DNA from: Pyrinomonadaceae bacterium
GTDB lineage: Bacteria; Acidobacteriota; Blastocatellia; Pyrinomonadales; Pyrinomonadaceae
Length of the DNA: 6,540 nt
NCBI GenBank assembly: GCA_013695245.1
Contig: JACDAW010000094.1
Location: forward strand, 1 to 6,540
Reading direction: 5' to 3'
The position numbers and the translations under genes were made by a program. The notes beneath the pieces are model-generated. The model was not told where the DNA came from. It made no database searches and was given only the letters and a program-made list of their open reading frames with translations. Below, piece by piece: positions 1-4,882 of the stretch. Position 1 is the first letter of the stretch. Each line of letters opens with the position of its first letter.

Positions 1-43
1 AGAACGCTAAATTTGCCAACCATTTTTAAATTACTCTGCTCGT

Positions 44-244
44 TTAAATTCTTGCGCCGACGCCTCTGGTCATGTTAGAGTGCGCTTCCGACAAGGTAGT
101 TGTCCTCTGAGAGTTCGCCGACAAAATTTTGCTTTCGTTTTCTTCCGCGTCGGCGCTCACTTCCATCAACTTTTTCGGCAACAGTTTTTCAACCAAACGC
201 TCCTTCTGAGCTTGCTGCCTCGCCACCCGCGACGTAAGTTTCAT
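44..244 (-). CDS. Possible small hydrophilic protein, unrecognised
   Basis: I do not recognise this 66-residue reading frame. It starts at an ATG and ends at TAA. A TTG ten codons upstream (at 274) would extend it. The product is charged: a Lys/Arg/Glu/Gln-rich, probably helical first half (residues about 4-36, containing QQAQKERLVEKLLPKK) and a polar Ser/Thr/Asn tail. No membrane segment, signal peptide or metal motif is visible. The third codon position is moderately GC-rich, compatible with but not proof of coding. A promoter-like TTGAAA-N17-TTTAAA lies upstream on the same strand, but the Shine-Dalgarno is poor. It would be divergent from the Crp/Fnr gene, an arrangement often seen for regulator targets. 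The opposite frame across the same bases is also open, so this may be chance. Confidence 0.3.
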   Translation of the reverse strand: MKLTSRVARQQAQKERLVEKLLPKKLMEVSADAEENESKILSANSQRTTTLSEAHSNMTRGVGARI

Positions 245-259
245 TGCTCGTTTGACAAA

Positions 260-275
260 CTTGTTCTGCGACAAG
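260..275. promoter_or_regulatory. Dyad CTTGT-N6-ACAAG, possible Crp/Fnr-type operator
   Basis: A perfect 5-bp inverted repeat, CTTGT, six bases, ACAAG, spans 16 bp. This matches the geometry of Crp/Fnr-family operators (TGTGA-N6-TCACA for CRP), though the half-site bases differ. It sits in the divergent space about 70 bp before the Crp/Fnr gene and just upstream of the minus-strand ORF, so autoregulation is conceivable. Five-base arms occur by chance, so this is a weak call. Confidence 0.22.
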
Positions 276-286
276 CTGCTTTACTC

Positions 287-314
287 TTAACGCATCCGAA
301 GTGTTCTGTTTAAA
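287..314 (+). promoter_or_regulatory. Candidate promoter of the Crp/Fnr gene
   Basis: TTAACG (287-292) and TTTAAA (309-314) are 16 bp apart, with 4 of 6 matches each to the sigma-70 -35 and -10 hexamers. Transcription would start near 321 and give a leader of about 25 nt ending in the AAGGA at 336-340. The matches are imperfect. The TTTAAA box is its own reverse complement and could also serve the opposite strand. Confidence 0.22.
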
Positions 315-337
315 AAATCCGACCGTCGAAATTTCAA
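309..337 (-). promoter_or_regulatory. Candidate minus-strand promoter TTGAAA-N17-TTTAAA
   Basis: Read on the minus strand, TTGAAA (337 to 332) is 5/6 to the -35 consensus. It is followed after exactly 17 bp by TTTAAA (314 to 309), 4/6 to the -10 consensus. It points toward the small minus-strand ORF starting at 244 and would leave a leader of about 55 nt containing the CTTGT/ACAAG dyad. Confidence 0.28.
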
Positions 338-346
338 GGAATTAAA

Positions 347-1057
347 ATGCCACAACGCCGCGCCTGCGATCTCACTATCCACAACCGTGCCGAACTCATC
401 AGCCAATCCGAATTCGGAGCCGGACTTGATGCCGACTTGCTTACGCGCCTTGCCGAATCTTCCGTCGCCGTTGACTACCGCCGCCGCCGTTTCATCTACC
501 GCACCGGAGATCGAGCGGATTCGCTATATACCATTGCGCGCGGTCGCGTCAAACTCTGTCTCATTGAAGTTGAAACGCGCCGCGAAGCCGTGCTCGACAT
601 CTTGCCGTCAGGCTCGCTCTTCGGCGAGTCAGCGCTTTATGACGAGGGCACGCGCGAGAAATGCGCCGTCGCTTATGAAAACGTGCGCTTGCTGCGCATT
701 CCGGTGGGGGAGTTTCGAGAGGAGATGACCGAACACCGACGGCTTTATGATTACACCTTCCGCCTTGTCGGTCAACGTCTTGCGCGCGCCGAACGCCGCA
801 TGGCCGAATTCGCGCTCGATGCCATCCCAGCGCGCCTCGATAAACTTCTCGTCGAACTCTCCGAACGCTACGGGCGCAGCGCCCCGGAAGGCATTTTAAT
901 TGACTTGGCTCTGCCGCACCGCGAGATCGCTTCGATCCTCGGCTCAACGCGCGAAAGCGTCACTGTCCGCTTGAACGCGATGCGCCGCGCGGGTATTATT
1001 GATATTGTTGATCGCAAAATTTTAATCAAACACGGAACTAATTCGGCCGTCGCCTAA
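347..1057 (+). CDS. Crp/Fnr family transcriptional regulator
   Basis: This 236-residue protein has the standard Crp/Fnr build and length. An N-terminal cyclic-nucleotide-binding-type beta-roll spans about residues 30-125, with the glycine-bounded core LPSGSLFGESALYDEG at 86-101. A dimerisation helix lies at about 130-160. A C-terminal winged helix spans 165-230, with helix-turn-helix HREIASILGSTRESVTVRL at 191-209. Recognition-helix R202-E203 match the Arg-Glu pair that contacts DNA in CRP. The roll keeps GES (93-95), but the Arg-Ser that binds the cAMP phosphate in E. coli CRP is replaced by Lys-Cys or nearby residues (K105, C106). There is no FNR-type Cys cluster at the N terminus. The effector therefore cannot be read from sequence. 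The ATG start is fixed by AAGGA at 336-340, six bases upstream. It is the first of a run of co-oriented genes and may control them, but that is inference. Confidence 0.93.
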   Translation: MPQRRACDLTIHNRAELISQSEFGAGLDADLLTRLAESSVAVDYRRRRFIYRTGDRADSLYTIARGRVKLCLIEVETRREAVLDILPSGSLFGESALYDEGTREKCAVAYENVRLLRIPVGEFREEMTEHRRLYDYTFRLVGQRLARAERRMAEFALDAIPARLDKLLVELSERYGRSAPEGILIDLALPHREIASILGSTRESVTVRLNAMRRAGIIDIVDRKILIKHGTNSAVA

Positions 1058-1081
1058 GACGAGGGCGAACTGATGCTTGCC

Positions 1082-1113
1082 CTGCTTCGCCGAAAGTTTT
1101 GTGCGGGAAGCAG
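1082..1113 (+). promoter_or_regulatory. Hairpin over the yacG ribosome-binding region
   Basis: CTGCTTC (1082-1088) pairs perfectly with GAAGCAG (1107-1113) across an 18-nt loop. The right arm overlaps the only purine-rich stretch before the yacG ATG (GGGAAG, 1105-1110), so folding would hide it. The stem is short and no conserved RNA family is recognised. Confidence 0.22.
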
Positions 1114-1122
1114 TTGACAGCA

Positions 1123-1317
1123 ATGAAGTGTCCGATCTGTGGTAAACCCGTCGCGCCGAAAGATAACCCGACGCGCCCTTTCTGCTCCGAGCGGTGTCGT
1201 TTGATCGACTTCGGTAACTGGGCTGACGAAAACTACACTGTGCCCGCCGAAGAAGCCGCGCCGTCCCTCGACGAAATGGATAATTCTTCGTCTTCACATC
1301 AAGAGGATCATTCTTAA
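1123..1317 (+). CDS. yacG: DNA gyrase inhibitor YacG, Cys4 zinc protein
   Basis: This 64-residue protein has the full YacG pattern: MKCPICGKP at the N terminus, then PFCSERCRLIDFGNWADENYTVP (19-41), and an acidic, Ser-rich disordered tail. C3, C6, C21 and C25 form the Cys4 zinc site, and the length matches E. coli YacG (65 aa). In E. coli, YacG binds GyrB and blocks DNA binding by gyrase. The same role is inferred here. I chose ATG 1123 because family members begin right at M-x-C-P-x-C; an in-frame TTG at 1099 would add eight unconserved residues. GGGAAG at 1105-1110 is a rather distant Shine-Dalgarno. It lies 65 bp after the Crp/Fnr gene with no visible terminator between them, so cotranscription is likely. 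Confidence 0.9.
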   Translation: MKCPICGKPVAPKDNPTRPFCSERCRLIDFGNWADENYTVPAEEAAPSLDEMDNSSSSHQEDHS

Positions 1318-1370
1318 AATAAGCGACAGGTGAATTGCGAAGTGCTGCGCGCGCTTGGCGATGCGCGGCG

Positions 1371-1410
1371 TTCGGTCTTTCCACGCCCGTCATGTACAAT
1401 AGATTTGTAC
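1371..1410 (+). promoter_or_regulatory. Candidate promoter with GTACAA-N5-TTGTAC palindrome
   Basis: TACAAT (1395-1400) is 5/6 to the -10 consensus and has TTCGGT (1371-1376) 18 bp upstream as a weak -35. The -10 is embedded in a perfect inverted repeat, GTACAA (1394-1399) and TTGTAC (1405-1410). A protein bound to this dyad would cover the -10 and start site. Transcription would begin near 1407, about 20 nt before the ATG at 1428, which supports that start codon. Confidence 0.35.
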
Positions 1411-1427
1411 GGAGCGATCTCGTTAGA

Positions 1428-2072
1428 ATGCAATTCGCGTATAAAGGCGTTAAAGGTAAGCTGGTTTCGCGCTCGCTCAGGGGCGGCAAAGCGTTGAGCG
1501 TTTTGCTGTGCGCGGCGTTACTAACATCGTGCGCGGGCGGTAACTCCTCCGAGACTACAACGAGCGATACGCCGACGGGCACGCGATTACCGCCGACCGC
1601 GTTTCCAATGCCGCCCGTGACCGCTTTTAACAACGCGCAGGCGACCACGCGCGGCTGGCGAATGCTTGATGGACGGCGCGCGACGCTCGCCGATTACGCT
1701 GGCTACGTCGTGGTGCTTGATTTCTATGCAACGTGGTGCGGCCCTTGCCGCGCTGAAGCTCCGCACCTCGTAGCGTTGCAACGCCGCTACGGTTCCGAAG
1801 GCTTGCACATCGTTGGCCTCAACGTTGGCGGCGCGGATGATCGTTTTCAGATTCCGCAGTTCGTCGAGCAGTACGGGATTCAGTATCGTCTCGGCTTTCC
1901 TGACCCGGAGATGGCCGATCTTTTTCTTTCAGACGACACTACGATCCCGCAATCGTTCGTCTTTGATCGTCGCGGGCGACTGATCAAACGCTTCATCGGC
2001 TTCAGCGCATCGAAGCCCGCCGAACTTGAACGCATCGTGCAAACCGCCCTCGCTGCCGGAGATGATCAATAA
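1428..2072 (+). CDS. TlpA/ResA-like thioredoxin-fold lipoprotein (WCGPC)
   Basis: This 214-residue exported thiol-disulfide oxidoreductase has a basic N region (KGVKGKLVSRSLRGGK, 6-21), a hydrophobic core (ALSVLLCAALL, 22-32) and a lipobox LLTS-C35, so it is predicted to be lipid-anchored in the envelope. A Thr/Ser/Pro-rich linker (about 38-65) leads to the thioredoxin-like domain (about 75-210). That domain holds FYATWCGPCRAEAPHL with catalytic C104 and C107, and cis-proline P174 in TTIPQSFVFD. The family reduces disulfides for cytochrome c maturation or redox repair; the partner here is unknown. ATG 1428 is chosen because it gives a clean lipoprotein signal and follows a possible -10 and GGAG (1411-1414, spacing 13). 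Upstream in-frame TTG 1335 or ATG 1392 would put the palindrome inside the gene. Its end overlaps the next thioredoxin-like gene. Confidence 0.87.
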   Translation: MQFAYKGVKGKLVSRSLRGGKALSVLLCAALLTSCAGGNSSETTTSDTPTGTRLPPTAFPMPPVTAFNNAQATTRGWRMLDGRRATLADYAGYVVVLDFYATWCGPCRAEAPHLVALQRRYGSEGLHIVGLNVGGADDRFQIPQFVEQYGIQYRLGFPDPEMADLFLSDDTTIPQSFVFDRRGRLIKRFIGFSASKPAELERIVQTALAAGDDQ

Positions 2073-2709
2073 CGAAGCAAAGAAAGCGAGGAACGGCGCA
2101 AAATTGCTTATGCAGACTTTTCAAAAACTATTTGGCTCGGCAATCGCTTTGGTGTTTGTTCTTGCAGCGCATCCGGCGAAGAATTCAAACTTTGTTGCGG
2201 GCAACGTTTTAATTATCGCAGAGCAGGCGTCAGAACTGCCGCGCGCAGACGACCCTAGTGGCGCGCGGACGGGCGTTCCCGACTACACGATGCAAACGCT
2301 CAAAGGCAAAGAGATGCGTTTGTCCGCGCAGCGCGGACATCCCGTGCTGCTCGACTTCTTTCTCGCCGACTGCCCGCACTGCAAAGCGCACGCTCCTTAC
2401 GTCGCCGATCTCGCACGGCGTTTTCGCGCGCAAGGGTTGACGGTCGTTAATCTTACGCCGAACAATCCGTACACCGAGCGCGAGTCGGTCGAGACATACG
2501 CGCGCGAAGCGAAAATCGAAAACGAAGTCGCGTTCGTGTCCGGCGAAGTCGCAATGCTCTATCTGACGCAGAACGAAGCGGGTCACTACGGTTTTCCTCA
2601 AGCCGTTTTGTTCGACGCTGCGGGCCGTATCGCGGCCCGCTTCGACAAGTGGGAAGAAAAAGATCGCCCGCGCATCGAAGCGGCTATTACAAAACAGTTA
2701 GCAAAATAG
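2062..2709 (+). CDS. Exported TlpA/redoxin-like thioredoxin-fold protein (CPHC)
   Basis: This protein has 215 residues from ATG 2062. A hydrophobic stretch, FGSAIALVFVLAA (24-36), follows basic residues and acts as a signal peptide or membrane anchor; no lipobox Cys is present. The thioredoxin-like domain (about 72-212) has LLDFFLADCPHCKAHAPYV with active-site C104 and C107, and cis-Pro P179 in GFPQAVLFD. The CPHC dipeptide is the one found in DsbA-type oxidases and some redoxins, whereas the upstream neighbour has WCGPC. The two may differ in redox potential, one reducing and one oxidising or isomerising (inference). ATG 2062 overlaps the preceding stop (2070-2072), as in translational coupling. 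ATG 2110 is a serious alternative that gives a shorter, more typical signal peptide, with GAGGAA at 2088-2093. The function is known only at family level. Confidence 0.83.
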   Translation: MINNEAKKARNGAKLLMQTFQKLFGSAIALVFVLAAHPAKNSNFVAGNVLIIAEQASELPRADDPSGARTGVPDYTMQTLKGKEMRLSAQRGHPVLLDFFLADCPHCKAHAPYVADLARRFRAQGLTVVNLTPNNPYTERESVETYAREAKIENEVAFVSGEVAMLYLTQNEAGHYGFPQAVLFDAAGRIAARFDKWEEKDRPRIEAAITKQLAK

Positions 2710-2710
2710 T

Positions 2711-2738
2711 GAGCAGTAAGCAGCGAGCAGTAAGCAGT
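2711..2738 (+). repeat. Four tandem heptamers, RAGCAGY
   Basis: The 28 bp are GAGCAGT, AAGCAGC, GAGCAGT, AAGCAGT in tandem, equivalent to two near-identical 14-mers (GAGCAGTAAGCAG at 2711-2723 and 2725-2737). They begin two bases after the stop of the CPHC thioredoxin gene. The style recalls short tandemly repeated heptamers known from cyanobacterial intergenic DNA, but no relationship is claimed. Confidence 0.8.
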
Positions 2739-2765
2739 AAAAGTTAAAACTGCTCAGTGCTTACT
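2715..2765 (+). promoter_or_regulatory. Imperfect 17-bp inverted repeat before the GH15 gene
   Basis: The arm 2715-2731 matches the reverse complement of 2749-2765 at 15 of 17 positions, with a 17-nt loop. The left arm lies within the heptamer array. The last heptamer can instead form a smaller hairpin, AGCAGT (2733-2738) with ACTGCT (2749-2754), so two exclusive folds exist. There is no U-run after the stem, which argues against an intrinsic terminator. A processing or mRNA-stability element, or a mobile palindromic repeat, fits better. Confidence 0.55.
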
Positions 2766-2776
2766 CCCAGATTCTT

Positions 2777-4759
2777 ATGCCTCGTGACATTCCTGTAGGT
2801 AACGGCACGATGCTAGTGGCTTTCGACGAGCAATATCAGATACGCGATCTCTATTTTCCTCACGTCGGCAGCGAGAATCATTCCGCCGGACACCCGTTTC
2901 GTTTCGGCGTGTGGGCGGACGGCCTGTTTTCGTGGGTCAGCGCATCGGACTGGACACGCGCGCTTCGTTACCGCGAACAGAGTCTTATCACTGAAGTGTT
3001 ACTCACAAACGCGACATTAAAACTTGAACTCGAAGTGAACGACGCAGTCGATTTTCACGAAAACATCTTTCTGCGTCGTATCGTTGTGCATGACACAAGC
3101 GGCGTGGCGCACGGCACGCGTGAAGTCCGGCTCTTTTTCCACCACGATTTCTACATCTCTGAATCCGCCATCGGCGATACCGCATACTTCGATCCCGCTA
3201 CGTTGTCGCTCATTCACTACAAAGGTCAGCGTTATTTTTCCGTCTCGACCGATGCGCCCGAAGGAGTCGAAACTTTTGCGACGGGAAGAAAGAATTTTCG
3301 CGGCGCGGAAGGAACGTGGCGCGATGCGGAGGACGGACGCCTCGCCGAGAGCGCGATCATGGAAGGCTCGGTTGATTCCACCGTCGGGCGCACGCTACAC
3401 ATCGCCGCGAATGAATCGGCAGAGATGTTCTACTGGATCGCCGTTGGCACATCGCACGGCGCGGTTGCGAATCTCAACCGCCTTGTGCGCGAGCGTCACC
3501 CCTCTGCGCTCATCAAGCGCACGGAGGATTACTGGCGCGCGTGGGCGAACAAAAACGAAATTGACTTCGCCGAGCTTCCCGCAGAAGTAGTGCGACTTTT
3601 CAAACGCTCGTTGCTCCTTACGCGCACGCAGATTGATAACGGCGGCGCGATTCTCGCCGCCAACGATTCCGATGTTACTGATCGCGCCACCGATCACTAC
3701 AGTTACATGTGGCCGCGCGACGGAGCGCTCGTCGCCCACGCGCTTGACCTTGCCGGTTACTCAAGCCTCACCCGCTCGTTCTTCCGCTTCTGCGCTTCAC
3801 TTATTACCGACGAAGGCTACTTCCTACAGAAATATAATCCAGATGGCTCGCGCGCCTCCGGCTGGCACGCATCGTGGGATGCGCGCACAAAGCAACGGCT
3901 GGCGCCGATTCAGGAAGACGAAACCGCGCTTGTCATCTGGGCGTTGTGGCATCACTACGACCGCTTCCGCGACATCGAATTCGTCGCTTCACTCTACCGC
4001 CCGCTCATCACACGCGCCGCCGACTTCCTCGTGCGCTTTCGTGATGAAGAAACAAAACTTCCACTACCTTCATGGAATCTCTGGGAAGACCGGCGCGGCG
4101 TGCATACATTTACCTGCGCTTCCGTCGTCGGCGCATTGCGCGCGGCGGCAAAGTTTGCGGCGCTCTTTGGCGAGAACGACCTTGCCGCAACTTACAGCAC
4201 CGCGGCCAATGAAGTGCAGGCGGCGATGCGCTTACATCTCTTCAAACCGCACCTGAAGCGTTTCGCCCGCGCCTTGATGCCAAGCCATGACAATCAACTT
4301 CACCCCGATGAAACAGTTGACGCATCGCTTTTCGGCGTCTTCTATTTCGAGGCTTTTCGACCCGAAGAGATGGAAGTGCAAATGACGATGCGCAGCGTCG
4401 AAGAGCGTCTCTGGGTTAAGACCGAGACGGGCGGCGTGGCGCGCTACGAAGCGGATGGCTACATGCGCGCTCCCGAAACTCCGTCGAGCGTTCCCGGCAA
4501 CCCGTGGTTCGTCTGCACGCTCTGGCTCGCCGAGTATTACATTGCGGCGGCGCGAAACACGGATGATCTAAAAAAAGCGTTGAGCCTTCTCGAATGGACG
4601 GTCGCACGCGCTCTGCCATCGGGCGTGCTGGCCGAACAAGTTGATGCGCAGACGGGCGCGCCCCTTTCCGTGTCCCCATTAACGTGGTCGCACGCGACAT
4701 TTGTTGCCGCCGTAATGTCGTATTTAAAGAAACTTCAAACGTTGCTCCACGCCGACTAA
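2777..4759 (+). CDS. GH15 family glycoside hydrolase (glucoamylase/trehalase type)
   Basis: This is a 660-residue inverting alpha-glucosidase of family GH15. The N-terminal beta-sandwich (about 1-255) starts with the family-typical MPRDIPVGNGTMLVAFD and DLYFPHVGSENH. The (alpha/alpha)6 barrel follows (about 265-655), with YMWPRDG (310-316), the substrate-pocket segment QEDETALVIWAL (379-390), the general acid E437 in SWNLWEDRRGVHTFT, and the general base E620 in GVLAEQVDAQTG, followed by PLTWSHA (634-640). Both catalytic carboxylates are present, so the enzyme should be active. There is no signal peptide, so it is predicted to be cytoplasmic, acting on glycogen or maltodextrin fragments, isomaltose-type sugars or trehalose. 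Bacterial GH15 members include glucoamylases, glucodextranases and trehalases, and I cannot pick between them. The start matches the conserved N terminus, although no clear Shine-Dalgarno precedes it. Pyruvate kinase follows 123 bp downstream. Confidence 0.92.
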   Translation: MPRDIPVGNGTMLVAFDEQYQIRDLYFPHVGSENHSAGHPFRFGVWADGLFSWVSASDWTRALRYREQSLITEVLLTNATLKLELEVNDAVDFHENIFLRRIVVHDTSGVAHGTREVRLFFHHDFYISESAIGDTAYFDPATLSLIHYKGQRYFSVSTDAPEGVETFATGRKNFRGAEGTWRDAEDGRLAESAIMEGSVDSTVGRTLHIAANESAEMFYWIAVGTSHGAVANLNRLVRERHPSALIKRTEDYWRAWANKNEIDFAELPAEVVRLFKRSLLLTRTQIDNGGAILAANDSDVTDRATDHYSYMWPRDGALVAHALDLAGYSSLTRSFFRFCASLITDEGYFLQKYNPDGSRASGWHASWDARTKQRLAPIQEDETALVIWALWHHYDRFRDIEFVASLYRPLITRAADFLVRFRDEETKLPLPSWNLWEDRRGVHTFTCASVVGALRAAAKFAALFGENDLAATYSTAANEVQAAMRLHLFKPHLKRFARALMPSHDNQLHPDETVDASLFGVFYFEAFRPEEMEVQMTMRSVEERLWVKTETGGVARYEADGYMRAPETPSSVPGNPWFVCTLWLAEYYIAAARNTDDLKKALSLLEWTVARALPSGVLAEQVDAQTGAPLSVSPLTWSHATFVAAVMSYLKKLQTLLHAD

Positions 4760-4810
4760 TTGATCCAATTCTTTACCCTCGCGTTTTCTTTCCGCGTGAC
4801 AAGCGATACA

Positions 4811-4819
4811 TGCTATAAA
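4811..4819 (+). promoter_or_regulatory. Candidate extended -10 promoter for pyk
   Basis: TGCTATAAA is an extended -10 (TG-N-TATAAA, 5/6 in the hexamer) located 63 bp before the GTG of pyruvate kinase. No good -35 lies 16-18 bp upstream; GTGACA (4796-4801) is too close at 12 bp. Extended -10 promoters can work without a strong -35. The start site would be near 4826. Confidence 0.38.
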
Positions 4820-4849
4820 TTTCAAATTCCCCGTTTGTGGCTTGAAATT
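4818..4849 (+). promoter_or_regulatory. Perfect 8-bp dyad at the pyk transcription start
   Basis: AATTTCAA (4818-4825) and TTGAAATT (4842-4849) are exact reverse complements separated by 16 bases. The left arm overlaps the end of the proposed -10, so the dyad lies across the start site. It could be an operator for a repressor. If transcription begins upstream of the dyad, it could instead be an AU-rich leader stem-loop. Confidence 0.4.
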
Positions 4850-4851
4850 AC

Positions 4852-4873
4852 CCGGCAGCCCTTTCGTCTGCGG
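4852..4873 (+). promoter_or_regulatory. Leader hairpin touching the pyk Shine-Dalgarno
   Basis: CCG-CAG (4852-4858, with G4855 bulged) pairs with CTGCGG (4868-4873) around a 9-nt loop. The last two paired bases are the first two of the Shine-Dalgarno GGAGG (4872-4876), so the stem could lower ribosome access. The stem is short and carries a bulge, so the call is tentative. Confidence 0.25.
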
Positions 4874-4882
4874 AGGTCTTTT

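Noticed and set aside
252..257. Perfect -35 hexamer TTGACA on the + strand
   Set aside because: No -10-like hexamer occurs 16-18 bp downstream (the bases are GCTGCT), and the nearest candidate is 22 bp away.
80..313. Plus-strand 77-codon open frame before the Crp/Fnr gene
   Set aside because: It is Arg/Phe/Leu-rich without recognisable domains, lacks a Shine-Dalgarno, and lies opposite a somewhat more plausible minus-strand frame.
1335..1427. Longer N terminus for the TlpA-like lipoprotein
   Set aside because: It would put over 60 residues before the lipobox cysteine and place the promoter-like palindrome within coding sequence. ATG 1428 gives a normal lipoprotein signal.
1022..1648. Long minus-strand open frame of 208 codons
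   Set aside because: It runs antisense through the ends and bodies of three well-supported genes (Crp/Fnr, yacG, TlpA-like), and the translation is low-complexity with no family signal.
2711..2765. CRISPR array or intrinsic terminator
   Set aside because: The repeats are 7-14 bp with no spacers, so not CRISPR. The stem is not GC-rich and has no U-run, so it is not a standard terminator.
4760..4882. N-terminal extension of pyruvate kinase from TTG 4760
   Set aside because: The 41 extra residues are not part of any pyruvate kinase, while the GTG at 4883 has GGAGG six bases upstream and gives the family's normal N terminus.
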